A DNA stretch of 64,000 nt. Origin: Limnomonas spitsbergensis (Eukaryota > Chlorophyta > Chlorophyceae > Chlamydomonadales). A program made the position numbers and the translations under genes. The DNA is taken from assembly GCA_037349105.1 (NCBI GenBank), contig JAYJMM010000021.1:62001-126000 (forward strand). Reading direction: 5' to 3'. The notes under the pieces are model-generated. The model saw nothing but the letters and a program-made list of their open reading frames with translations, searched no databases and was not told where the DNA came from. Shown piece after piece: positions 51,911 through 61,799 of the stretch (the first letter of the stretch is position 1; every line of letters begins with the position of its first letter).

Positions 51911-52469
51911 CTGACCAGGCTCATCAGGTTCATCCGTATTTGCCATTTTTAAAGCATCCATTGCAGTGCAGATGTGAATAGAAGGGAGGATTTGATTTCA
52001 ATGGAGTTGAATCTGTTGAATTGGAGGCATTTCTGAGGTCCAGGTTTCCAAATTTGCAAGAGTGTAGGGTTTCAAATGCTGTGTATATCCTCCTATGGGC
52101 CTTGCAACATGTCCTTCTTTGTGTATAAGCTCCCTGATGTTGGCTATCGTTTGCACAAATGAAATGTTGGATGCTCTTCCCAAGTAAAAGTAGAGTCCAA
52201 GACATGTTCAATACATTTTAAAATGTATTGAGCTGTCCATGAGATTTTGCTGGACCTCGTGTCATTGGGTTATAATTATTTAGTGTGCAATCGTCATGTA
52301 ACAACACAAGGTGCATGCCGATTTGTGGCCTGCAAAATTGCCCGCTTAGCAATTTAGCATCGAAATCGATCCGGGTTCGTCCCTACCACCCCAAAATGGA
52401 AGGCCCCCATGTTTGGTCCCCAGCCTGGCATAGTTTGAAGTTCCGAAAATGTCTCGATACGCAACCATT

Positions 52470-53109
52470 TCAGTTGCTCTTACGGGTTTGACTTATCACA
52501 CGCCAATCATGCAAGTAGGAGATCTCTCGCCCAAACGAAAGCAAGGCGCGTCGATACCGGTAGTCGATACCCTGGACCTGCCAGGCCGTACTTTCGCTAC
52601 AGGGCACCGAATCGGTCGCTGACTGGCCCTGGTCAGCTTCAAACAGACAGAGTATTCGTTTATAACCACCGATATGCTCCAAGATGAAGACCACGCGCAT
52701 CGACAAGAAAATCCGCCCCGGAACCTTTGCTCTTTGTACGGTACATAGTTTCCTTGGCACCCGTTCTCCATATTGCCCTTCCACCTGATCCTTCGCCGAC
52801 CGTGCGGTCCGTGCCCATCCCCCCCCGTCATCCTTCCCCGCCTCCTTCTCATACATATCATCCTTCTGGGGACCACATGCTTCCTCTTTCGTCCTGCCGA
52901 TAAAATCCTCAGCATGCTCGGTGTCTCCAAAGTCCAAACACGACATCTCCTCCGTCCTCAGCAGTCTCACCAAGCATACCATACGCTGTCATATAAACAT
53001 CCTTCGTCAGCGTCGCCAGCTGGAAAACTCCCCTGCCCATAATTGTCCGGTACCCCTTCACGACCCTCCTTAACCACCAGGTTTTTGTCTCCCGGCCGGT
53101 GTACGGCAT
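52470..53109 (-). CDS. Possible gene, two overlapping frames
   Basis: 53109-52909 opens MPYTGRETKTWWLRRVVKGY; 52982-52470 opens in another frame and runs 170 codons (ILEHIGGYKRILCLFEADQG, YRRALLSFGREISYLHDW). They could be two exons joined at TATG/GTATGC, or one frame broken at the G8 run near 52822-52829. No family is recognised. The 5' end lies inside one arm of the foldback repeat at 53099-53227, which weakens the start. Confidence 0.3.
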
Positions 53110-53227
53110 TTAAAATCCCGTATTCCTCAAGCCACGCTCAGGCGTTTTCTTTCTATCTTTCTACAAAATCATGAAAGAAACAAAGAAAATGCCTGATCAT
53201 GGCTTGAGGATTACGAGATTTGAAATG
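53099..53227. repeat. Foldback repeat (~55-bp arms)
   Basis: Left arm 53099-53154 (GTGTACGGCATTTAAAATCC, CGTATTCCTCAAGCCACGC) and right arm 53173-53227 are inverted copies with roughly 10% mismatches around an ~18-bp loop. A third, single-arm copy lies at 58272-58345. The arms define a small dispersed element. Confidence 0.8.
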
Positions 53228-53911
53228 CCGTACACAAGCGCATGCGCCGAGGAAGAAAGCAAAAATCCCGCCCACTGGCAGCAACTGCTGGCTTCCTCAC
53301 ACCTGGCATTTATGACGGAATGACGGAATCGGCGGGCACATTTTTTTCCCGCCCGTCTCGGAAACTGATGTCTAATTGATTTCTCCCGACATTTTCCTGC
53401 TGTACATCCCCTTATACATTGCAGAGCCGAGATGGGATGGAGCCTGTCGTCTCCTTGAGTTGTAAGTTTGCATTCGTAAGGTCTCGCAAATTCAGCCCTG
53501 GACACTTATTACACCCCGTTGGCAACTGAACACTACATGATTGCGAGGTGAGCATGCTAGCTGTTCGTGGTGGACTGCCTGATTCGCACCGATCTCGCGG
53601 GCCAATGATTGAAGCTCCCCTCTTGACAGTCAGTAAATTGCATTGAAGAACGCGTGTTGGCATGAACATATTTAGGCTAGCAGAGTGCGGTGGTCTCCGA
53701 ATCGGCCGGGACGGTCGTGCCGCAGAACTGGCTGAGTGGCTGCTGATGATGAATGAACCCCTTTGGCATCCCCTGTCCCCAGCTGGTCCAACTTTGTCCA
53801 TCTAAGGGCCACTACGACTAACTTGTCATGCATCTGCCAATCTCTGTGACCGAATCTCACTAAACTGATAAATCCTTGATGTTTCTTCGCAGTCAAATCG
53901 TCTGCGCCCAG

Positions 53912-54814
53912 GGCAACGGCGACGCAGATGCTGACACCAAGCCTGCAAAGCGAGCGCGCAAGGGAGAGGGCGCCTCCCCCGCCAAGAAGCAGACGAACAA
54001 GGAGCTGGGCAACGAGGCAGTCCTGCCCCAGCCATGGGCCCCCCCTGCTCCCCACCCCCACACCGCCATGGAGACCATGGGACCCAGCTTCTACGGGCCG
54101 GGCCCTTATGCAAGCGAGCAGTATGCGTATGAGGGGCAAAGCTGCCCTGATCAGATTAGCCCCGACACTTCGTTGAACCACTTCAGGAGGAACCCTCAAT
54201 GGTCCAGCCCCCACAGCTCCCTGGACTCGGGGCTGAGCTTCCCCGACATCAACCCGTTCAGTAAATCCTCCATGGACCACACCGGGCTGAGCTTCCCCGA
54301 TACGGACCTGTTCAATGACTCCTCTTCTGACTATTCCGGTCTGGGCCTCCTTATTCCTGATCCGTATGAGCTTCGGCTTCAGGAAGTGTTTGCTAGCAGT
54401 CCTGATGGCACCTGCATGGACGATGAGTTCATGGCCAACTACAGGCCTGCGGTCTATGACGCGGCCTGGGCCAAACCCCTTCATGCGGCGGTTGGCAAGA
54501 GGAAGGCGGGTGGCGGCGCAACAGCCGCGCTGGAGAACGCTGAGGCGGCGGCTGGTGGCAGCAAGGCCTGGCCGGCCTCAGTGAGGGGCAAAGCTCTGGC
54601 GGCAACCGCCCGAAAGGACTTTCTGCTTCATGCCGCGCTTTCAGAGGGGACGTCCAAGACGTCAACAGGCCATGCCGGTCACATTGAAGCGGCTTTGGGG
54701 AGCAGCGGAAGCGGAGCAGCAGGTCGGCCTAATGCCTCTAGGGCGTTTGTAGCAGCCGTGGCGGCAGCAGCAGCAGCAGCTGCTCTGAAGCATATTGAGA
54801 GGGAGAAATGGTAA
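53912..54814 (+). CDS. Ser/Pro/Ala-rich nuclear-type protein, 300-codon exon
   Basis: The exon starts at the acceptor CCCAG/GGCAAC and is open to TAA at 54812; a GTAATG overlapping the stop could be a donor instead. It begins with a basic nuclear-localisation-like stretch (TKPAKRARKGEGASPAKKQ). It then has a Pro/Ser/Tyr-rich part with three related segments (DSGLSFPDINPF, HTGLSFPDTDLF, YSGLGLLIPDPY). An Ala-rich end follows (AFVAAVAAAAAAAALKH, EREKW). The FPDxxLF segments in an acidic, Ser-rich setting resemble transactivation motifs, so a transcriptional regulator is a guess; no DNA-binding domain is visible and the 5' exons were not found. A 63-bp piece of this exon is copied at 13477-13539. 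The open frame from 53876 could also be used. Confidence 0.55.
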   Translation, partial: GNGDADADTKPAKRARKGEGASPAKKQTNKELGNEAVLPQPWAPPAPHPHTAMETMGPSFYGPGPYASEQYAYEGQSCPDQISPDTSLNHFRRNPQWSSPHSSLDSGLSFPDINPFSKSSMDHTGLSFPDTDLFNDSSSDYSGLGLLIPDPYELRLQEVFASSPDGTCMDDEFMANYRPAVYDAAWAKPLHAAVGKRKAGGGATAALENAEAAAGGSKAWPASVRGKALAATARKDFLLHAALSEGTSKTSTGHAGHIEAALGSSGSGAAGRPNASRAFVAAVAAAAAAAALKHIEREKW

Positions 54815-55499
54815 TGCAGTGCTCGGCGCCTCCCCAGAGAGCCAGTGGGACCTTACAGTACGTGCCCATACAACCCCGGAAAAATAGCTCCTGCACATGC
54901 ACAGTCAACAATTCACCCCCATGGATTGGACGTGGATTGAACAGCATATACGATTTCGCTTCTTTCAAGCAGATCAATGCCGTTATTTTTTAATCGTGAC
55001 CCTTGAGGTCGAGCAATTCCTGATGGCAATTTATGCGAACCGGGTTTTAAGTGTAGGGAGGTCAATGCTGTGCCTTGCATTCTCTCACACTTTGCGGCAA
55101 ATTGACACGATTCCCGAAAAACAGAAAATGTCACTGAGGTTAGGAATGAATGAGTGGTATGAATGAGTGGTATTTCATTATTGAACTGGATATTTTATCA
55201 ATATTTATAATGCACATTACTTTAAATTTTATTACATTGATATGAGTTGGTTTGAATACACTCTATCAGGAATTATCTATATTTACTGATTTTGTGGCAG
55301 TTTCTGCTGTCCGTGAAGCAGTATGAATCGCTAGCTTGATCAGCGTGCTTGTTTATTGGCTGAAGTTTCAGGTGGCACTGATATTTTTCTTGTCTCCCTT
55401 CTATCATTGAGTGCCCCAATTGGTTTGGGGAACCTGACTTATGCATGAAAGATGATGCTTATTATCAGGGATTCTTACCCTGGTTATCACCGTCTTCCA
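54815..55499. other. Gene-free stretch
   Basis: AT-rich 3' flank of the preceding exon; nothing recognised. Confidence 0.45.
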
Positions 55500-55575
55500 T
55501 TTATTTCCAGCTAGGCAGTTGGACGCCCATGCAGCCCAGTATTTTATTGCATGGCCCAGAGTGTGCCGTCATTCA
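55500..55575 (+). mobile_element. Very diverged retrotransposon 3' end
   Basis: Sense remnant: GC(A)GTTGGACGCCCATGCAGCC, GCATGGCCCAGAGTGTGCCG, TCATTCA. It fits the family outline with many changes, so it is an old insertion. Confidence 0.45.
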
Positions 55576-56779
55576 ATGTGAGGGTGCTTCCCAGGACTTC
55601 AAATATAATCACACAAGAAAACACACAATTTTCACGGATCAGTTGTGATTTGTTTCATATTATATACCGGGAAGCCATCCTTGCAGTGGTATACTCTGCG
55701 TCCGTTCGATTTGTGGCTGCTGCAAGTGTCCAGCAGCAAATAGTTTCAGCACACTCACACAGTAATCGCTGTAGCTTGATTTAGCCTACTTTCCTGCTTT
55801 TTCTTTGGCGGAGGACAGTTCTCCCAGGTTTCTTTGTCAGTTCTCGGTGCTTACTCACGTGGGTTGTTGTATCTAGCCATGGTGTCTAAGCCTGGCGTGT
55901 TGTTTCAGCGTTCTGTGCACGTCGAGGTTTCCTTTCCTGTTCTAACGTCGTTGGGTTGTTGTTCACTTGGACTACCATTCTTCTGTTCCGTGACCTGACT
56001 CCCCCCTTGGCTTCTTTTGTCCGGTTCTTGGTTTCCTTGCCCTCTTAGTCTGTCCTATGTCAGCTGTCCCCCCTGTCCCGCTGTATCGGTAGTTCTGCTA
56101 TTTGCTCCTATTGATGTAAAAACAAACGCACATTAGTATTATTTCTGATTTACTCGTAAATTGGTCGTTAAGAAGGATCCCCCCCTCTATGTGATCAGTT
56201 TCGTTCCCTATCTCTCAAGGCCTGGGGGCAGCATACAGGGCAGCATACAGGGCCTGGGTACTGCAGCGTGTTTCCGGGAATTTCGGCTAGTAGTCGTTTC
56301 AACTTGAGACTTGAGAGAGCAGCTCATCTGATTCAGTCGAAGTCTCACACATAAATTTGGAGGGACCTTGACAGGGGGAGGAAGAAAAGTCGCACAGCAG
56401 CGGTACAGATATACGTACCAGAGCATTGAAGGGGGGGGGGCACCACGCCACCAAGCGGCTGGTGTCTGACATAATCACCTCTCTAAATCTGCACTGAGTA
56501 ATTGCTTGGGAGTAGCAAACTATCAATGCTCCACAAACTTCGCAGCTACTGCTCGAATCTACAGAGCAGCCTTCAACCTGTCAACTCCGTGGCCAGGATC
56601 AAAAATATTTCCACCGCCTGATCCTGCACTGTGGCCGAAGTGCCTGCACCAGCAGCTACAATACTCGTCCTCTGATCTCTGTCCTCTGCAATCTGTCGCT
56701 GCCTGATGACCCTCCCATTGGCTACCCGGTAGGCGCGTGGGTCCATTGTACTACCTGACTCTGTTTGAGGGTAATTTCA
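55576..56779. other. Gene-free stretch
   Basis: No exon, satellite or family repeat recognised. A G/GCATACAGGGC triplication lies at 56219-56260, and C9/G9 homopolymers occur near 56180 and 56430. Confidence 0.45.
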
Positions 56780-56940
56780 GCTACTTCAGCTACAGGTCAG
56801 CTGCATCACGGTCTGCGGCCGAGTTGATCTGCTGCAGCAGGCCTTGCTGATCAGGCCATCGACCAAAAGTCACTCCGGGTTTGGTCCCCACAGGGGCCGC
56901 CTGCTGCTTGCCACAGACGGCCTGGTGCGCATTGACATAT
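56780..56940 (+). repeat. Repeat A copy
   Basis: CAGCTACTTCAGCTACAGGT, TCTGCGGCCGAG, CTGCAGCAGGCCTTGCTG, CCGGGTTTGGTCCCCACAGG and GACGGCCTGGTGCGCATTG. Confidence 0.65.
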
Positions 56941-56971
56941 TATAATCACCTTCACCTCAGCTTCTGCTCTC

Positions 56972-57430
56972 TTAAGGCCAACACCAATGAGCTGTACGAT
57001 ACGCAAGCTTTCTTGTTCCTACTATTTTGCAACCACCGTATTTGTTCGATCCCGCTCCGTATGGCTCCTTTGACCCAAGCCTCCTCTTCGAGCTCCATGA
57101 TTCAGCCTCGGCCTTCCCCAATCTTTTCACTCGCTGGCGTAAGAAAGAGCTGTACAAGTGCCACCACAGAAAAGGGTACAGCACGAGGAGAACCTGCATG
57201 CAGGCAGGAACAATCACACTAAGTTATGAAATCAAGGTAACCGTACGGCTCTCTAGCAGTGCTGTGTTCAGTGTACACCAGACCACGATGGCCAAACCTT
57301 GAAATGCCGGTGGCCCAAGCAGAAGGGCTTGCTGCTACAGGTCGTCTCAGCCACAGGCCGGGATGGAGAAGAAATGTAGCGGATGGGCATGGAAGCCAGC
57401 ACTGCTCTTTCAAAGGCAAAAATGTGTCAC
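56972..57430 (-). pseudogene. Duplicated HACD intron 6-exon 7 fragment
   Basis: Read on the minus strand, 57430-57090 repeats the plus-strand stretch 11850-12225 of HACD: repeat A, GTACACTGAACACAGCACTG, CCTGCATGCAG/GTTCTCC and the last exon (VLLVLYPFLWWHLYSSFLRQ). The copied exon starts at 57193. The HACD stop TGA has become TCA, so the frame runs on for about 48 residues (SWSSKRRLGSKEPYG...) to 56972. None of the upstream HACD exons are present. Confidence 0.85.
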
Positions 57431-57479
57431 ATTGGAAGTACTCAGGAAACTCCCAAGTATGACTCAACAAATCTGGCCA

Positions 57480-58260
57480 GGTCTCGTTCGTCACATATAT
57501 CCAGCACTGCAGCCGCGCCCTGCAGCCGCAGCCAGCTGGACAGCCAGGAGGCGGCTTCGGGGCTGCTGCTGTAGAACGCGGCATAGGCAGCACACACTAA
57601 GGGCCCTCAGAGGCTCAGACCCCAGGCCTCAGCGCCACAGCTGCAAGACGCCCAAGATGCATAACGCACAGGCAGCAAAACGCACCAGCTGCATGATGCA
57701 CCAGAAGCATAATTCATCAGAAGTAGAGCGCACACGCAGAGATAAGAACCTGCAGCAGGAATGCACCAGCTGCATGGCGCACATGCTGCAGAATGCATCC
57801 CGCAGTGCAACGAACCTTCAGAAGCATGCTCTAACCCTAAAACCTCCATCACAATCGCCCCAGAGGCAGAGGTGGAGGGTGTACCTACGCAGTGCATTCA
57901 GGGAGTGAGGGGGACAGCCTCAGCCATGATAACGTAGCCTTTGGTAGACTTGAGTCTTCAGCGTGCTAGCATATGCCAGGTAGGGGTGATTTGCTTGAGT
58001 GATCCAGTTCAAATCAGTGCAATATTCGTGTGTGCCCACTAGTGATTGTATCTCACATGCGAGGGCAGCTCTTGACTGCGGCGACATACAGACTACCACC
58101 ACCGGGCCTTCTTGGGTGGCTCCCGCTGCCACTGCCTCCCTCAGCTTGGCCATGAGCTCCTGTCCACCCTCATACTCCAACAGGACCGTTTCGGCGGAGG
58201 TGACGCAGCCGCTGCAGGCCAGGCAGTCATGCAGAGTCACCTGCAATCGGGGTAGGGGCG
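57480..58260 (-). pseudogene. Duplicated NAR1 exons 3-4 fragment
   Basis: Exon 3 copy 58240-58057 has the same 184-bp length as the source and keeps DCLACSGC and the donor GCAT/GTGAGA. Intron 3 is copied at high identity except for the missing repeat A. The exon 4 copy (about 57578-57485) keeps [12 protein letters not shown] but has a 3-bp deletion and has lost the acceptor (GCAG to GCCG). It then breaks off into the HACD-derived fragment. Not a working NAR1 copy; the other nine exons are absent. Confidence 0.88.
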
Positions 58261-58271
58261 GGCAGAGGGCC

Positions 58272-58345
58272 TTCTGCTGGCTGTACGGCATTTCACCAGT
58301 CTTATTCCTCAAGACACGCTATGATATTTCTTGCTTTGTTTTCTA
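58272..58345 (+). repeat. Single-arm copy of the foldback repeat
   Basis: CTGTACGGCATTTCACCAGT, CTTATTCCTCAAGACACGC resembles one arm of the 53099-53227 foldback. It begins right at the edge of the duplicated NAR1 fragment. Confidence 0.55.
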
Positions 58346-58540
58346 TACTCGGGAGTGGTCTTGCCCACCTCGGAGCTACAGACACGGGCTACAGAGAAAG
58401 AATCCACGGAAAAAACCTTCGACGAACACGTGTTTCAACCTCCTGCTCCGGAACCTATCGAGATACTGGTGGTTCAGCGATACGCATTCTGAGTGAGACA
58501 TACAGCCATTGACTGAAACGGTCCTACAAACGTAATCAGT

Positions 58541-61329
58541 ATGTCTGCGTCTGATGATGTAGTCGTGAGACCTTTCGAACTGAAGGACCAAGCCGCCGTG
58601 TAAGTCTACTGGCACCCTGTACCTGGTTGAGTGTCTGGTGGGCAGGGATGATGCGAGGGGAATACTGGGCCCTTGATAGATTAAGGACTGTCAGTTGTCC
58701 ATCTTAACACTGGCTAAATAACTAATAATGACAGCATACCTGATATATGGCCTGATGTCATCCTGATCACTCCCCCAAGGCTGGCCATGTGGCTTTGAAT
58801 CCTGTTATGCATGCAATGTGTGAAGTCTTGCCATGTGTCACGGTTGGAATCACGCCCCCTGCCCTCCTGCGAATAGGTACAAGATGTGGATCGAAGGGTT
58901 CCAAGAGCTCTTCTGGGAAATGTCATTCATGGCATATCAGAATCCAAAGTGAGAGCCAGGGCAAGAGTACAGATAGGTTGGACGTGACGGAATTCATTCT
59001 AATTTTGTGCCTGATACACCTCATTTACAGCCAGGACCCCCAACCGAGACCACGACTGGTACAATATAGTTGCTAACATGCCCAAAAATGCAATGCACCA
59101 ATGGTTGCATCCAGATGATGCCCATATCCGATCACAACAATTTCCTGGATTCTTTCGAGTTATAGGCGTGGCCAATAGAAGCACTATCAAACAAACTTGC
59201 ATAAGAGTTGCCCTTTATGGGGGGCAACTTTACCTCTAAAGGGCAAAGCAGCTCACACTGACCATCCATGCTTTGGGCTCACAGGCTACTGGCTGCCCTT
59301 GGTCTGGGCTCTGGCCTGCCCCTCGCGGTCCTGCTCCGGTTGTCTGCAACGTCACCGGCAGGCATAGAGCCGAAGACTGTCGTGACCGTTGCGGCATGTT
59401 ACGCCGTTGCGGCAGCTGGCATCTGGGCCCTGTCGGCGCCTATTATGTACTTCGCGGCGCTCATGGTGGGAGACTGACTGACTGCTGCTATTATTACCGG
59501 AAGGGACTGTTCTCCTGTGTTTGAGCCGTCACACAGGTTGCGAGTTTATGACTAGTGACCTGAGCTGTCACGTAGGTCACTCTATTTCTGACAAATGACC
59601 ATGTCTTCGTTTTTTCACTCGCCCTTCTTACAAGATCTTTCCCCCTGAATTCTTGCAGAAATTCCAGCCTATGTTCAAGGCTTCAGAGATGACTGACATC
59701 CAGAAAAACTGGTAAGAAACATTATAAGAGCATGTAAGAGCATTCAGCTGACCATCTTTGATCTTACTGACTCGGCTCATGTAATGCGCTCTCCATGTCA
59801 TTCCCTTGGGACTCAAAATTTCATGGAACGAAGCCCTTCGTTATTTTTGCAACAGTTCAAGGTTGTGCCATGCCATGTCTTTGTGAAGGCCTTATCTAAA
59901 ATTCAGCTTCATCTTAGCCTACAACCTCAGGGCCTGGTGCAGCAAGCTCTGCTCCACGGACACCGGACGTAGGCCAAACAAGGATAAGTTACCAATACCC
60001 AATGGTAACCACCTAGTGGTCTGCCCGAATTCTGCATGTAGGCTGAACAGACACTGGTTCATGCTTTTACAGGGTTGAGGCAAAGGGCCGGGCCTTCTGG
60101 GTGGCCTGCCTTGCAGATGGTACTGTTGTGGGTGCCACAGGATTGCGCACAGAGAGGCCTGAGAAAGTAGCGGAAGCTTCTGGAAGCGATCCTCAACAGG
60201 CGGTGAAGGACAAGAAAAAGAGTGACCGAGATCTGGAGGAGGGGGAGGCAGAGCTGCTTCGCATGACAGTCAGCTCCAAGTGAGGCCATTGGCATGTAGC
60301 ACCATGGCATATTCACAAGCCCTGTGCATGGCCATCTCTGAACCACAACATGTGCATATGCGTCAGTGTTGAATCATTATCATAGGAACTCTGCTTTCGC
60401 CGACGGATGTCTACAACTCGAGTCTGATCACCCAAAAGGAGTTCCCCCCTTAAGCCCTGCTTGCTGGCATTCTTTGAAGGGCACGATGAAGTCAACCATG
60501 GCAGCAATTTCTCTTTGCTGATGCAAACGGGTTTATCGCTGCACTCTTGAGAGCCTTAAGGACTTGACAGAGCCCCATGTTGCTTATTTCTGCGCCCTGC
60601 TACCCCACCCTTCTGGCTTCCTAACTTCCTAGCTTTTCTAAGTAACTTAGCTTTCATGACCTATACTGCCCTACTTTCCTAGCTTTCTTAACTAACTTAA
60701 CTAACCTAGCTTTTATGACCTGTCCTGCAGGCACCGGCGCATGAAGCTGGGTACCAAGCTGCTGACAGCTGCCGAAGCACACGCTACGGCGTCCGGCATG
60801 GAGCGCGTAAGTTGTTTCACTGCTTGTCTGCTGCCTTTCTACTGTCAACTGACAGCAGGACAAGGTTTTGATGCTGTCCCTGATGCACTGATAAGTTGTA
60901 ATGTCCTGATGATATGCTCTCCCTCCTGTTTTGGAAGTGCATGCAATGTCTGCCCCTGAGTGATTTCATTCCAAAACTGATACCATGTCACCGAGAGCTT
61001 CAGTCCCTTAAAACTGCTATGATCACTGATGTAATAGGACAGCATGGCCCAGAGGTGTAATGTCATTGACTGATGTAGTAGCGTGCCGTATTTAAGCCCT
61101 GGCAGTACAAGTGCATGATTGACAGGAAACCAGGCCGGTAGGCAGCAGAGGACTGGTAACAAGTGTGTGCAAAAAGTAATTACTGTCCTTTGTGTCCACC
61201 CTCGTGTAGATAACTCTCGTGACAGGTTCGGAGGTTGCCATGGGCTTCTACGAGAGGAACGGCTACCAGACAGTCTCGGAGATGAAGTACCACGGGAAGA
61301 AAGTCAAGACGTACAAGAAGCTAATGTGA
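58541..61329 (+). CDS. Membrane GNAT N-acetyltransferase (NAT8-like), 7 exons
   Basis: Exons 58541-58599, 58877-58948, 59285-59465, 59659-59711, 60073-60279, 60731-60806 and 61210-61329 join in phase to 255 residues, a normal length for NAT8-type proteins. GNATs move acetyl from acetyl-CoA to an amine; the acceptor is unknown here. Order: N-terminal VVVRPFELKD, a two-helix hydrophobic region in exon 3 (LAALGLGSGLPLAVLLRL and a second segment), FWVACLADGTVVGATGLR (beta strands), ELLRMTVSSKHRRMKLGTKL (the acetyl-CoA pyrophosphate loop follows ELxRMxV), and GSEVAMGFYERNGYQTVSE near the end. This layout, membrane hairpin before a split GNAT fold, is that of the NAT8 family, so an endomembrane location is likely. 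A Lys/Glu-rich insert (DKKKSDRDLEEGEAE) in exon 5 is unusual. MAM33 converges on it from the right. Confidence 0.9.
59895..59985 (+). repeat. Partial repeat A copy
   Basis: Left half only: ATTCAGCTTCATCTTAGCCT, GGGCCTGGTGCAGCAAGC, CACCGGACGTAGGCC. In intron 4 of the GNAT gene. Confidence 0.5.
60598..60730 (+). repeat. Duplicated acceptor region before GNAT exon 6
   Basis: CTAGCTTTTCTAAGTAACTT, AGCTTTCATGACCTATACTGC (60630-60671) precedes CTAGCTTTCTTAACTAACTT ... AGCTTTTATGACCTGTCCTG, CAG of the real acceptor. The copied unit stops at the splice site and includes no clear exon bases. Confidence 0.65.
61036..61070 (+). mobile_element. Tip of retrotransposon 3' end
   Basis: GCATGGCCCAGAGGTGTAAT followed by GTCATTGAC in GNAT intron 6: only about 30 bp of the family 3' end, an extreme 5' truncation. 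Confidence 0.5.
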
Positions 61330-61799
61330 TTTCCATACTGTGCATTATTTGATGTGATTCCTGTCTTAGCTTTGAGCGATTAGTGCCTTCCTAAGCTAGC
61401 CTTGAACATGAGCCATGAAGGCGTGATGTACTGATCATACCGGTTGCTGAGGCATATCCCACTCGACTGAAGCGCAGTGGATTTCCTAACTGAATCTTAT
61501 GACGGTGTGAACTGGCCTGTAGCTTCCATCCTTCATTACAAAAGTGCTCTGCCCGTTGGATACTGCAGGGTGAGCGCTGTCAAATCAAGAGAGAAGTGCA
61601 TCCCAGCAAGTGCATGTTACAGGGCGAGAGGCCCCGCCATCAGCCTTAACATGACCAGAACCCACCATTATGTACAAATGCGCTAGCCATGCACCCATGC
61701 TGTGTAAGTCCAGGTGTCTCAATCAAATATCCCCCAATTGGCTTCATTAAAACCTGTTAAAACAGACAGCTCTACCCTCAAAGATTCTTCATGGCATGG
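61330..61799. other. Convergent 3' flanks of GNAT and MAM33
   Basis: 470 bp between two converging stops (61329 and 61800). No exon or repeat recognised; 3' UTRs and terminators are expected here. Confidence 0.5.

Noticed and set aside
51514..51961. Gln-, Ser/Asn- and Cys-rich frames in the CTG/CAG region
   Set aside because: Composition follows the triplet repeat in every frame; no convincing junction to the 51189-51536 ORF was found.
57219..57908. Frames of 124 and 181 codons at 57.2-57.9 kb
   Set aside because: They read through copied intron, repeat A and exon fragments in frames unrelated to NAR1 or HACD.
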